In this document: piece by piece, positions 12,075 to 23,492 of the stretch
Layout: each line of letters opens with the position of its first letter
Position numbering within the stretch: the first letter of the stretch is position 1
NCBI GenBank assembly: GCA_018340375.1
Contig: JAFFJZ010000006.1
Location: forward strand, 16,625,501-16,689,500
Origin: Gonatopus flavifemur
Lineage: Eukaryota; Arthropoda; Insecta; Hymenoptera; Dryinidae
Length of the DNA stretch: 64,000 nucleotides
Direction: 5' to 3'
Position numbers and translations under genes: made by a program
The notes under the pieces: model-generated
Seen by the model: the letters and a program-made list of their open reading frames with translations, nothing else
What the model was told of the DNA's origin: nothing
Databases searched by the model: none

Positions 12075-12353
12075 CACGGAAAGACTGGGTCTATTATCAT
12101 TTAGAAAGATGACTGTCAATTCAGGGAAAACAAGAATCGCTGAAAAATATTCGTAGTGAGTCTACTAAAAATTCGTAGTCGATGTATTAACAATTGATAG
12201 TTTAACTGTGAAAAATACCAATGAAACTATCAACTGTTATAATATTTTGATTACGAATATTTTTCAGGGATCCCTTTTTTCCCTAATTTGACAGTTATTT
12301 TTCTAAACGTTGATAAATTCTTCCTACATATTAATAGACCCGGTCTTTCCGTG
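12075..12353. repeat. MITE with CACGGAAAGACTGGGTC ends and TA target duplication
   Basis: TA CACGGAAAGACTGGGTCTA at the left and TAGACCCGGTCTTTCCGTG TA at the right, 279 bp. It is also palindromic inside: AACTGTCAAAT/AATTTGACAGTTA and GAAAAATATTCGTA/TACGAATATTTTTC. Confidence 0.82.
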
Positions 12354-12910
12354 TATTGTGTGGGATGAAGAGGATTGTACCATAACGTTGATTGATGAAT
12401 TTTTAACTCACATGAAACCGCCAATCTAATTATTGATTTTATGAGAAGTTGCCAATTAAAAAATGGTTTAGTAGGTGAGGTAACAAATGTCTGAAAGCAA
12501 TAAAGTCTGCGGCTATTTGAGAAGGGCTAAGAACTTCTGGTAATTTTCCTCGTATTCATAAATCATTGTCTTTCGGGTGAATGCAATTTTGGGCACTTGC
12601 TACCTCCCCGGTTGATCAATTTATGAATTTATGAACACATATATTTTCATACATTTTACTTATATCAACTGGGTTGATTGAGGTGCCTTCATAGTTTTCA
12701 AGAAACGCGGTATTATTTAAGATGTTTCTCATAATAATGAATGATGAATTCCAAATGCTGAGTGATTTGCTTCGTTGAAAGAACTTGAAAATATTTTAAT
12801 CATTTTCAAATGTTAGTTTGACGGTCAAAACTGACCAAAATTTTCCTCGTCAAATGACAGTCATGAAGATCACATGACCAGTCATTTGACCGGTCAATTG
12901 ACGGCCTTAC
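12354..12910. other. Region with TGACCGGTCA-type words
   Basis: No gene. Around 12815-12905 the self-complementary word TGACC(A/G)GTCA and TTTGAC/GTCAAA recur. The same words occur at 11930-12000, suggesting another decayed word-type foldback element that was broken by the 12.07-kb MITE. Confidence 0.4.
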
Positions 12911-13050
12911 CTCTGCTTAAAGAATCTCATTGATTCCGATGCAGAAAACTGATTCAAGCCCGTTGAGAATCAATTTTTAATGGGTTTGAATCGGTTTTCT
13001 GCATCGGAATCAATGAGAATCAATCGGTTGAATGAGATTCTTGAAGCAGG
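12911..13050. repeat. Short palindromic MITE with CTGCTTAAAGAATCTC ends
   Basis: CTGCTTAAAGAATCTCATTG pairs with CAATGAGAAT...GAGATTCTTGAAGCAG. Inner arms GATTCCGATGCAGAAAACTG and TTTTCTGCATCGGAATC pair precisely. Only about 140 bp. Confidence 0.7.
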
Positions 13051-13301
13051 AACATCACTGAGCACTGCTGGATGATAGAATTGATCACTGGGTCAGTGAT
13101 GGGCTATATCTCGGCCAGCATTGGAGAATCAAATATTGGCCATCAAACACGAGCTACATATTGACTGGGCTAAGCTAAATATTGCGCGCAGGATGACCCG
13201 TGCGTGGCACAATTTATAATCAATTATGGATCAACGGGGATTTCATGTGAATTATCAACATTGACAAAAACTACGTGATATTTTCTTTCAGTCGGACCAT
13301 C

Positions 13302-13620
13302 CCAACCAGAAATTTACAACAGGCGCCGTACTGCATCAGTACTAGCCAAGACTAGCAGAGTACTGGCATTTGTCTGGAATGATAACGCTTTTCAGTACTG
13401 GGGATTGAGTACTGGTGCCATTATTTGCAATCAGTGCAGGGCCAGTACTGGGTTAGTACCTGGCCGGTATTAAGTTCTTAGTCCTGGTTTATCAGCACAG
13501 GCATATTACTGTATTTTTATGTATCCAGTACTGATCCCGTACGTGTTGACTGGAGACCCAATACTGGCACTGTACTGCACCTGTTGTCAACATTGGCATA
13601 TCACCGATTTTTCTGATTGG
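13302..13620. repeat. Foldback element built from CAGTACTG words
   Basis: Outer ends CCAACCAGAAATTTACAACA and the counterpart TGTTGTCAAC...TTTCTGATTGG. Between them the palindromic core AGTACT occurs at least eight times, with GGCCAGTACTG and CAGTACTGG variants. Confidence 0.65.
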
Positions 13621-15900
13621 AATTCGTTGAAATTGAAAAATTTTTGTACTTCGAACACTCACTCGTGAAAGTGAAATCGATATAAAAAAAAAGAGAAAAA
13701 AATGCGATCGTGATTTCAGTCGCGTAATACGGAGAGTAGGTTTCGTGCTTCTCCCCACATAACGTAGCGTAACGTCGCTATAATATGACGTCAGTAGCGC
13801 TTGTCAGAAATTTTGAATCTTCAACGATGGCACGTGTGTATTCACGTACGAGCGTACAAGGTATATAAAAGTAGAAGCGCGACGTTCTGTGCCTGTCAGG
13901 AGATTGACTAGAGAAAATGAAACGTCGTTCTTAATTTGGCTGACGATGACGCGGTAACGACTCATGTCGGCTAATGATAAGACAATCAATCTTTTCACGT
14001 ACAAAAAAAAAGAACAATTCTAATTCAAAGATATAATGAAATATAAAATCACCTCATCCGATTCCCCAAGATATTTTGACGGACCAATCACAGCAAAACC
14101 TGATATCGTGGTGCCGAGATTTTGGCTACCGACGATGATGTGTGGCGCCGGTTCTATATATATATACTGCACTGTCACGCAACATTTCGAGTTGCGTTTA
14201 GAGATTTTCAATGTTTTCGTTAAGATCGATATATGTATAGAACCGTGAAAAATTGTTGTATTTGGTTTTCATCGCGTCTTGGCTGTCCAAGATTAATGTG
14301 AATTCTCAAGGATGGTTTTCGTCGAGAATCGCCCCGAGATTTTCATATTATTCAAAGAGAACATAAAGTAGTTCGCGGATCATCATCGTATCCGAGTCAA
14401 TGTTTGAAATTGGCATTGGATGTGAAGTGAATGGCGAATCGACTTGGCCGCATAAACATTTGAATGACAAAAGAGAGAAAAATACATGCAAATACAATTT
14501 CAATGTCAACTAATCTCTATAATATACGACCATGATAGAATAAGCACCTATATTATACTTCATTCCGGTATTCCGATATATAGATGAAAAAAATTTGAAA
14601 TTGAATGTAAGATTTTTAAATAAAATTGATAAAAAATTCATCTTTAATTCATAGAAATGAAAACGATAAATGAGAATCCTTCGGGGACAGAGAGATATAG
14701 CGGTGGAAAATTTGAATGAATTTTCATGTATTTTGCGCAGTAAAATTTTCGTGATTGACAGAAACCGACTAGGTGACGTCATAACGTGCTAGTAGCCGTC
14801 GAGCCTCCAAGTTTACTCTAGTACAGATATAATTCACATCGTGCAATCCCCGAGACGCCTGACGACATACTCTGTCACCCGACTCCGGATAACATTATCG
14901 AGTTTCGACACAAATTCGAATAAACTAACTTATTATATAATTATTTCTCAATACTTCCATCGCCTACACCTTAACTCGAAGATTTGTTGCAAAAATTCTG
15001 ATGAATTAAAAGAAAATGAATAATAAGGAAGATTTTCCTCGATACTTGATTCCTTGAAAGTCTCATTCGTATTATGAAATATACCAACGCGTGTATATAT
15101 ATATATGTCATCTCGTTTGAATTGCAAAATAATATTTATGTATAGCAATGACTTTCTATTTTAAAGTCCATTGAATCAATTTAAAATTTCACGTGTATTC
15201 AACGTGCGTATCAGAAGTGATATGAACTATCATCACGTTAGTTCCTAATTGCAAAGTATTGAAAAAAAAGGTTCGAAACTCGTAATAATAGATAAAAGTT
15301 GTCAGTACAAACGAAGGCGCTAACCGCTATCGGATAATGTTGTCATAAGGTTTACAAAAGTACACGTATGACGACGACGATGATGATGATGTACGACAGG
15401 TGACGTGCCTCTGCGCACACCCACCAAACCAACCAATCGTATCAACTCAACGGCTAACCAGTTCTTTCTTAATGAACCCAACCATCGTATCGTAAAAATA
15501 TTGTTTATTACTCTTTCCATACAAAAGTCAGATTATTCTTATTCTGATGTAAGAGCTCGTCCTTGAAGATTATTTATTGTCTCCGATAATTGTCCACGTA
15601 CCATCTCTTATCTTTCTTTTTTAAATAATAAAGAATAACCACTCGGTAATTCTCTTTTTTCAAATTCTTTGTCGTTCTTGTACTGTGAAATTTATGTTCC
15701 AACAGAAACTTTGACAAATTCCGATCGAAGATTCCCAATTATTTCGTTGCAACGATTTCTTGTGCAACCGTGAAAGAAATTAGCATAAATAAAGGAAGAT
15801 TGAAATATCACGAATCGAGAATATCGAGAATATGAACTGTTAAAATTCTATGTTCCTGAAGTTTGAAGTTTCAAACGAAAATTAAAACTCATAGAATCTG
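13621..15900. other. Apparently unique region with two TGACGTCA sites
   Basis: No exon can be proven. Perfect CRE-type octamers TGACGTCA lie at 13786-13793 and 14774-14781, and a TATATATATA run at about 14157-14166. On the minus strand a frame (about 14211 to 14053) reads ...HIIVGSQNLGTTISGFAVIG... before a GAG|GTGATT donor-like site, but no acceptor or homology supports it. This could be regulatory DNA of the gene that starts at 28.2 kb. Confidence 0.3.
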
Positions 15901-15904
15901 ATAA

Positions 15905-16062
15905 GTCATTGCACAAACAGATACAAAGATATCTTCCAAAAGTACAAGAAACCTTGAAGAATTTTTCAAAAGATATCTTTTTCGAAAAGATGTCTTATGC
16001 AACATGAATAGATTTCTAAAAGATCTCTCGAAGACTTCTCAAAGATATCTCTATGAAGAAAT
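15905..16062. repeat. Fragment of the AAGATATCTT-word element
   Basis: Repeats AAAGATATCTTCC, AAAAGATATCTTTTTC and AAAGATATCTCT, as in the complete element at 5.6 kb. No complete terminal pair is visible. Confidence 0.5.
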
Positions 16063-16145
16063 TCTAATGTCTTCTTCTTTTCTCGCCCCCTGTTTTTGTC
16101 TTTATCGCTGTCGCACTCCTATGAAGTTTACTTCATTTCGAAACT

Positions 16146-16215
16146 TGAGGTTGCGGGAATCGAACCCGCGCATTTTACGATGTAATAAATACGCTGTAGT
16201 GACATGAGCTATACA
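16146..16215 (-). repeat. tRNA-like sequence (SINE head or tRNA pseudogene)
   Basis: On the minus strand a TATAGCTCATGTC box A-like stretch is followed about 35 bp later by a perfect T-arm, GCGGG-TTCGATT-CCCGC (box B). The acceptor halves (TTTGTA against AACCTCA) and the D-stem do not pair, so it is not a functional tRNA gene. A tRNA-derived SINE or decayed tRNA is more likely. Confidence 0.55.
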
Positions 16216-16611
16216 AACAGTTTGATTTTGATGTTCATTCTATCTCATTGTCATTGAAGAATAACTTATTAATAAGTATAAATGAGAATTGTTTTCTAAT
16301 TTCCTCGAAGACTGTACATGAAATTGACCGGAAAAAGGTCAGTTATTTGTAAAATTCTTGTGTCCTGGAGATTCGTTGATTCCAGCGCGGGCATTGAAAG
16401 GTTACAAAATCGTACTCTTTGCAGAATTTAAAATCTCTTGGCACGTATATAGATTTTTCAAGCTTTAGATTTGTGAAGGAATTTATCACAACTGTAGTTC
16501 GATTGTAATAAAAGGCACATTCCAAGTGTTAACATAGATACATCATGTCATGTCATGTCAATTCATATGATCAGGTATTCATAACCTAAACCTGCTGACA
16601 ATCTATTATCT

Positions 16612-16811
16612 TCTCAAACATATCTTATTAAAGCCCTCCAAGAAGATATCTTTCAAACGCTTTTCAAAGATATCTTGCATGGTCGTCTTGGAGATGTCTT
16701 AAATCAAGACATCTTTTAGAAATCTTCCAACACTTCTGACAAAAACGTTCTTGAAGATCTCTTGATTGAATATTCTTTTAGATATCTTCAAAAACTGCGT
16801 GCTGTGTGGGA
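16612..16811. repeat. AAGATATCTT-word element ending GTGCTGTGTGGG
   Basis: The right terminus CGTGCTGTGTGGG matches the 5.6-kb element. The body repeats AAGATATCTT, GACATCTTTTAGAAATCTTC and similar. The left inverted end (CCCACACAGCAC) is not seen, so the copy is truncated. Confidence 0.55.
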
Positions 16812-17179
16812 AGATAATATTCGATCATCAATTCGTTTTAATAAACGTTTCAAACTTAAAATTCTTTGAAAAACTTGCAAAATATGAATGAAAATTCATA
16901 AATTTATTCCTGCAGTGGAACTCCGAGTGACGAAATTCGCAAGGGAATTGTCGGTACGCATGACGCAAGAATATACAGATCTGCATTCGATATCGTATGT
17001 ACGTAGTCCGCAGACTTGATATGCACATGTGAGAATGTAGTTGACCCAAGTTCAATGGAATTCTGGATCATTCTATAAATGTATCATCTCCGCATTCGAT
17101 ATATTGTATTTTGCTGTTGGATGATTCTTATACCGAAGTATATCAACTACTTGTTTATATTTATTCGACAAGCGTGAGA

Positions 17180-17479
17180 AATTTTACCATATTTATCATA
17201 AATCTTGTTCGCAAATCGGCAGAGATGAAAAACCGTTGAAATTTAAATCGGTAGATATGGTATCGAAAAGCCGGTGATAGACTGAAAAATCGATAACACG
17301 ATTCTTGAAGAAAAACAGGAATCTCATGTTTGAATTTTCCAACTGTTTTCTCAGTCTTGTTAAGCCCAGTCTTTCCATGTAATTCTTGCAATTTTCCTTC
17401 AATAAATCAGAGCGTTTTGCAACATTACTGTGAAGATTAACGCGCTAGCACTTTTATAATCAGGATTGTTCTTGCTCCA
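17180..17479 (-). repeat. Dispersed repeat fragment, minus orientation
   Basis: The complement matches 27.38-27.6 kb (GCAAGAATTACATGGAAA, ACAGGAATCTC/AAATTCCTGTTTTT, ACCATATCTACCGAT). Together with 18957-19645 it appears to be one dispersed element split by the insertion at 17480-18956. Confidence 0.5.
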
Positions 17480-18956
17480 CACTGTCAGAAATATCTGGAA
17501 GTTTTTTTCAAGTTAATACACATTTTGCATTAAATTTAATGTACAAAAACATGAAAAAATATAGATCATGCTATGATTTATATTAAGGGGTAATATTACT
17601 TTGTGTCCGAAAATTTTTAGTCATTTTCTGAGACGTGTTACAAACGATAGGAACAATTTTAGGATATGGGATGTTTTGCATATGAAAGTACTAGTCGTTG
17701 AGTACCAGAAACACATTTTGTTATATTTTTGCAATACAAAATGACGACACATCAGCGCACTGAAAAAAAGTCTGGTCTTTCACAAGAGCGTACCGCTAGA
17801 GGTCACAATTATGAATGTAGAACAAAAGAAGCAGAATTTTTCTGAAAATATAGTCCAAAATCTAGAAATTTACGTAGGATTTTTTTCGATATCAGCTTTT
17901 TTAACGATGTTATGGCCGATTTTTTTCGAAAAAATCGGGGGAAAAACTTCAAAATGACGCCATTCTCTTCAAAATTTGTTTTTCGAAAAAAATCGTACGT
18001 ACTCTCTAAATTCGTTGGAGTGAAAATTCACTCTTGCCGAGTGAAAATACTGCAACTCCGAAAGAGTGAAAAATTTCACTCTTGAAGAGTGAATTTTCAC
18101 TCTATAAGAGTGGAAATCAACTCTGGTGTTTGAAGTGAAAAACTCACTCTTAGGAAAAAGAGTGAATATTGACTCTTAAAGAGTGAAATTTCACTCTCCA
18201 AGAGTTGAGCTCCCACTCCGTTCTAGAGTTGCAGTATTTTGACTCTTTGAAGAGTGAATATTCACTCCAAAGAATTTAGAGAGTAGATAGCTAGATTTTG
18301 AGTGATATTTTGGGGAACCCTCTAAATTCTTTGGAGTGAATATTCACTCTTCAAAGAGTCAAAATACTGCAACTCTAGAACGGAGTAGGAGCTCAACTCT
18401 TGGAGAGTGAAATTTCACTCTTCAAGAGTCAATATTCACTCTTTTTCCTAAGAGTGAGTTTTTCACTCCAAACACCAGAGTTGATTTCCACTCTTATAGA
18501 GTGAAAATTCACTCTTTAAGAGTTAAATTTTTCACTGTTTCGGAGTTGCAGTATTTTCACTCGGCAAGAGTGAATTTTCACTCCAAGGAGTTTAGAGAGA
18601 ACTTTTTTATTTTTTGTTGTAGATTGAAAATTGTGCCCTGTCGCGGTACGCACGTTTTAACCATGAGAAAAAAAATTTTATTTTGACCGTACTACCATGC
18701 CACCATTTTGGATTAAAAAAGTTGAATAGAAAGTGTACCCAAAGACTAGTACTTTCATATGCGAAACAACCCATACATTTACCATTTTTTTTGACTTCAT
18801 GGCAAGATTTTGAAAAAAAAGGCCGATTTTGCCGCCCACAAGGTGATATTACCCCTTAAATTTCATGTAAAATGTGTATGATACTCAATTCATGCACGTA
18901 TTTGAAAAAAACATCCAGCAAATGCATTAAAATTAATGCAGAAATTTCTAACAGTG
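17480..18956. repeat. Foldback element with CACTGTCAGAAAT ends enclosing a second palindrome
   Basis: The outer ends CACTGTCAGAAAT and ATTTCTAACAGTG face each other. Subterminal pairs include TAAGGGGTAATATTAC / GTGATATTACCCCTTA and GCATATGAAAGTACTAGTC / GACTAGTACTTTCATATGC. The centre is occupied by the 598-bp palindrome at 18002-18599. No open frame longer than about 60 codons is found. Confidence 0.7.
18002..18599. repeat. 598-bp palindrome: two head-to-head copies built from GAGTGAATATTCACTC
   Basis: Left half 18002-18286 and right half about 18317-18599 are near-perfect reverse complements around a spacer of about 30 bp. Each half has its own ends (CTCTCTAAATTC..TTGGAGTG and its complement). 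Each is filled with AGAGTGAAAATTCACTCT-type units, about one every 20-25 bp. Transcription across it would give an almost fully double-stranded RNA hairpin with about 280-bp arms. Confidence 0.88.
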
Positions 18957-19651
18957 CTCTCGCTCCTCAATACTCCAAATAAGGCTTGATTCGGTCGCAT
19001 TTTTCTATTTCGTAGGCGCTCGCCATTTAATATTCCGAGTAGAATATTTATTGACCCAAATGGCAAGTGACTGGAAGAGTAGAATACTCATACGAATCTA
19101 TCAAAATCTAATTATTAATTGTCGTTTAGTATAAATCACCTTGAAAATTGCATATTTTTGCGGGGAAGAACGAGTAGTTTGTGAATGGGCCAAAAAAAAT
19201 GATAGATTTCTTTGAATTAATTGAGAATCTCTTGAGATCTTTTCATAAATCGAGAGGTTTAGCAACACCGACTAGAATCGAAAAACCAGCTGTTGAGCGA
19301 AAAGAAATCCTGCTCTGATCAAAAAAGCTCATTGAATCTTGGCAGATCTTGTAGAATCTTGTACAATGTTCTAACTGGAGTCAGTTTTAAAATTTTCAAT
19401 CAGATTTGATTGGATTTAATAGAAATTTTGGACGAAAAACGGGCCATGCTTCAATCAGGTTTTTTAAATATTATAATAAAACGAAATATAGCAGGTATAA
19501 GATGACAACGCGTTGTTTCGAGTCTTTGGATGGGAATTTTTACAAAATATATTGTCGAATAATTCACATCATAATTCGAAATTAATTTTTCTCTCACGAT
19601 GTCAATTATTTCACAAGATATTTTGTAGCCATCGTTGTTTGCCATTTATTC

Positions 19652-20206
19652 CTTAAATTTCTTGGAGTGAAAATTCACTCCCAAAGAGTGAATTTTCACT
19701 CTTTAAACTGAGTTGAAACTTTACTCTGTTGGAATGAGAATTTACTCTCATTCCTGGTTGAGAATGTGCCTAGTTGAAAATCCACACGGTGAAATTGAGG
19801 AAGGAGTGGGTTGGTCAGTTCAAATAAAACTAGGCAAAACGTTCTGTTGAACCAACTTACGTCTTCCTTAATTTCACCGTGTAGATTTTCAAGTAGGCAC
19901 ATTCCCAACCAGGATTAAAAAAACTACCCTTGTTCGATCCAATGGGTCCGTCGTCCACCGAATATATCAATTTTCTCCAAGATTTTTTATCTTTTGTACT
20001 TGACAAAGAGTAGTATCACCTCAAAACGTCGTACGGTTAGAAAAATGGGAAATATACCGTCTCGACAGAACGTTTTGCCTAGTTTTCTTTGAATTTACTC
20101 TTATGGGGTAAAAAATCAAACGTTAAGAGTGGAATCTCATTCTTCCTGGACCTGCAGTATTTTCACTCTTTAGGAGTGGATTTTCACTCCAAGAAATTTA
20201 GAGAGT
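19652..20206. repeat. Third copy of the GAGTGAA-word element, interrupted
   Basis: Starts CTTAAATTTCTTGGAGTG and ends CACTCCAAGAAATTTAGAGAGT, the same ends as the 18-kb copies. It is split by a different palindrome at 19752-19915 (TTCCTGGTTGAGAATGTGCC with GGCACATTCCCAACCAGGA; TTTCACCGTGTAGATTTTC pairs with its partner). That one inserted later. Confidence 0.7.
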
Positions 20207-21528
20207 AAGTGTGTCGCTTTAGCTCGGCACTTTTGACGCTTCATTCTCGCTCTCAAAAGCTCCTGTCCTGTTGTTGCTTGACCACAATTTGAGTGTCACT
20301 CCTGCTCTCATTGGCTCGATAAGAAAATTAATTCCCGATTCAATGGTATATTATACTGAGTTCGTCTTAATCTGTCGCTCAGAGATCTCTGTCAACATCG
20401 ATTATTTGTTTCTATTCGAAATTCTCAATACAGCATATGAGTTGAAAATTTATTTTGACACAACTGAGATTTCGGATACCCTCGAAGCCCACAAGGGACA
20501 TCTTTCAGGCAAGAAATAGACACGTGAACACATCGAACAAAGTCTAATTTATGGAGCGAATCTCTTTTATATACGTAATATGATCATTATCAAATAACAA
20601 ATTGACGTTGTTATTCACCATTGACAAGGGAAAAATAAAACGACACAAAGATTCTCAGAAGAAAATTGTGGCAGTGATTCAATATAGACACAACATCACT
20701 CACCAACGATCTCAATTGACCTTCTCTTGTACCAATAATCAACGTATCATTCAAGTTTTGTAACTCGTATTTGTCCGGAACCGTCTTGAATGAGATAAAT
20801 TAATACTATCAAATTATTTATTCATTCGATATAATTGCGAAATCGTGATCATGAAATGAAATTCATTTCTCTTTCATTGAAAGCCGCACGGTTTTCTAAC
20901 TACGGATTCGATTACTACTCGATTATTAACAACTTGATTCGAATTCAGATGAAGGTAATTTAATTACCTATTGTTAATTCGTGAATAGCATCGCTTCAAG
21001 TTCTTTTTTTCCTACTCTTTCGTTGCGTGTGTTTACTTTTATTTTTTTTTAAAGGTGAAATGTATGATTCTTGTTTGTTCGATGATAGTGAATAAAAAAA
21101 TCTTCTTCTTAATCGTATGGCATTGCGATCATCGTTCCGGAGAGTAACCTTGTAGTATTTCAAATCACTGCACGGTTGGTTGCTCGGTAGATTAGTACTA
21201 AATGCGTATGTCATATAACAATAAAGCTTCTATTGTTTTTTGCTGGAGCAATGAAGTCATATGAAGTTCATAACTCACGTCGTACGGAATTATCGAAACT
21301 AAAATTGCGCAATCTTCGATGGAATTGAAGTTTTTTATTCAAATGTGGGTTGGAAAATTTCCATTCAATTTGAAAATTCTGCCGCATTGGAGACAATACG
21401 GACAGAAATAAATGGAGAAATTTAACGTATAGGATTACAACCCGTCGTTACAAGCCTTCAAATGGAAATTTCTATACAATATCTTGTCAAATAATTCACA
21501 TCATAAAGGAAAAATCAATTTTGAGTTA

Positions 21529-21826
21529 GGGGCCATCCATAAATTACGTAAGACGATTTTCCCTTTTAGTAATGTAAGATGAATTCAAAAGTGCACAAAG
21601 AACATAAATGATTCGATGATAGTTCAACATGAACGATTATCAACTTTTCAAATTTAACTATTTATTAAAATACTTGGATACAGAATATAACGTTTTTAAA
21701 ATATTCATCTTACGTAAGAGTCCGGTACTACCCCTTCTCCCTCCCCTGTAAGATCTGGTAAGAATTATCTGAACCTCCCCCCACCCCCCACCCCCCAAAC
21801 GTCTTACATAATTTATGGACGACCCC
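21529..21826. repeat. MITE with GGGGCCATCCATAAATTACG ends and TTA target duplication
   Basis: The left end GGGGCCATCCATAAATTACG and right end AATTTATGGACGACCCC are flanked on both sides by TTA (21526-21528 and 21827-21829). The 3-bp TWA-type duplication and G-rich ends fit PIF/Harbinger-type mobilisation. It splits the 21.4-22.6-kb palindrome exactly where the two halves would otherwise join. A C-run and a G-run are inside. Confidence 0.8.
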
Positions 21827-21875
21827 TTATGATGTGAATTATTCGACAATATATTTTGTAAGAATTCCTATTTAA

Positions 21876-22547
21876 GGTGATACTAGCGGCCAAATCGTTT
21901 ATGACAAACTACGAGCAAACGCCTCAATCAAGGTGATACCAGCGCCGGGACATTAGCCAAATTTATTCTGTCATTTTATTCGAAAATGAAGCAATAAAAT
22001 GAAATTATCGATCCATACAGACCTTCTTGAATTGATAAACTTGGTCTGTATAGAGCGATCCCGTACAGCAAAAGAGTCCCCACGAAGAGCTCCCGTTATG
22101 AAAGTAAACATGAATTCATTATGAATACTTTGAATTCAAATTGAATTCTTGATGAACAACTTACTGTTCAGAAAGAATTCATGTTGTGAGTTCATGAATA
22201 ATTCTCCAGGCATTCAACATGTATTCGTTTTGAATTCATTGAATTAATTTTCACTGACATAACGGGGACTGTTTCAAGAACTCATTAAGGAGTCTTCAAG
22301 AATTCAAACGGGTTATTTTTGCTGTCTGGGATATTTTGATTTTTTTGCTCCACTTTTAAATAAAATGTCAGAATGAATTTGGCTTATGTTCCGCCGCTGG
22401 TATCCCCTGAAATCAAAATATCGCTCTGTACAGCATTTCCACTGGAGGCAGAGAAATGCTGTACAGAACGATCTTTTGATTTAATTGAGGCGTTTGTCCG
22501 CAGTTTGTTATATACGATTTGGCTGTTATCACGCCGCTAGTATCCCC
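21876..22547. repeat. TTAA-flanked MITE (piggyBac-like) with a second copy nested inside
   Basis: TTAA GGTGATACTAGCGGC at the left and GCCGCTAGTATCCCC TTAA at the right. Subterminal CAAATCGTTTATGACAAACT pairs with its complement near 22500. A second element with related ends (GGTGATACCAGCGCCGG, CCGCCGCTGGTATCCCC) occupies about 21931-22408. That inner copy in turn holds a GAATTC-word element (22.12-22.33 kb) ending TGCTGTCTGGG. Confidence 0.75.
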
Positions 22548-22667
22548 TTAAAAACTCGAAGCGACGCGTTGTCATTCTATACCTGCTGTATTTCATTTCA
22601 TTATAATATTTGAAAATCTGATTGGAGCATAGCCCGCTATTCGTTCGAAATTTCTATTAAATTTACA

Positions 22668-23101
22668 CTGACAGAAAAACGACCTAGTTGAAACATTCGT
22701 GGTCGCGGTAACTTGAAATCTGGTTTGATTCACCAGGAAATGTGATTGTGATTTGCAGAAAAAATGGCTGAAACAAAAATTAACTAAATTTTTCAGGTTA
22801 TTACACCAAGAAAAGAATCTCGTTTTTCTACCCTGGTGAAAATTTCCGCTCGCCGGAAGCGAGCTTTGAAACAAATGAAGCGTAAAATGTTTAAATTTCC
22901 GCTTAGATAGTTTCATTTACTCTACCGCGTCGCTTCATACCCTTCTTACGCTCCTCTTTTCACTAGGGTAACCTGAAAAATGTAGTTAATTGTAGCTTCA
23001 ACCACTCCTTCTGGACATCACAATCACATTTCCTGGTAAATCGGACAAGATTTTAAGTTATTGCGGCCACGAATGTTTCAACCAGATCTTTTTTCTGTCA
23101 G
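22668..23101. repeat. MITE with CTGACAGAAAAACGACC ends, itself carrying an inserted element
   Basis: The left end CTGACAGAAAAACGACCTAG, with GTTGAAACATTCGTGG, pairs with CCACGAATGTTTCAAC and TTTTTTCTGTCAG at the right. At 22830-22970 a second element with ACCCTGGTGAAAA / TTTTCACTAGGGTA ends is inserted, and GTAACCTGAAAAA / TTTTTCAGGTTA reappear on its two sides. Confidence 0.75.
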
Positions 23102-23492
23102 GGTAATCAAATCTGATTGAGAATTTGAAAACTGACTCCAATTGGAACATTGTACAAGATTCTATAAGATTTGACAAGATTCGATAATTTTTTTCCATCA
23201 GGGCAGGATTTCTTTTCGCTCAACAGCTGGTTTTTCGATTCTAGTCAGTGTCGCTAAACCTCTCGATTTATCAAAAGATTGTAAATTAATTCAACGAAAT
23301 CTATGATTTTTTCGGCCCATTCACAAACCACTCTTCCTTCCCCGCAAAGATATGGAATTTTCAAGGTGACTTATACTAAACGACAATTAATAATTAGGTT
23401 TCGATAGATTTGTCTGAGGATTCTACTCTTCCACATCGAGAGAAAAAGCAAGCTCTAGACGCGAAGGAGCACTTCAGGCTTCTTACGCATTA

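Larger units (their letters stand above)
18957..23489. repeat. Large inverted duplication of a dispersed repeat (arms about 0.7-0.9 kb)
   Basis: Left arm 18957-19645 and right arm 22545-23489 are reverse complements with the same order of words. Examples are AAAACCAGCTGTTGAGCGAA / TTCGCTCAACAGCTGGTTTT and CTCGATTTATCAAAAGATTG / ATCTTTTCATAAATCGAGAG. GACAACGCGTTG is shared by both. The right arm is interrupted by the nested pair at 22668-23101. The space between arms holds other elements and about 1.2 kb of otherwise unremarkable DNA (20207-21414) with one unsupported 82-residue frame (20271-20519). Confidence 0.7.

Noticed and set aside
14036..14248. Overlapping plus and minus frames with protein-like stretches
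   Set aside because: Neither has a convincing acceptor and donor pair or recognisable domain. Kept only as a note in the unique-region entry.
16146..16215. Functional tRNA gene (minus strand)
   Set aside because: The T-arm is perfect, but the acceptor and D stems do not pair and the anticodon arm is irregular.
20271..20519. 82-codon plus frame
   Set aside because: Looks mildly protein-like but has no recognisable motif or splice sites and lies between arms of an inverted repeat.
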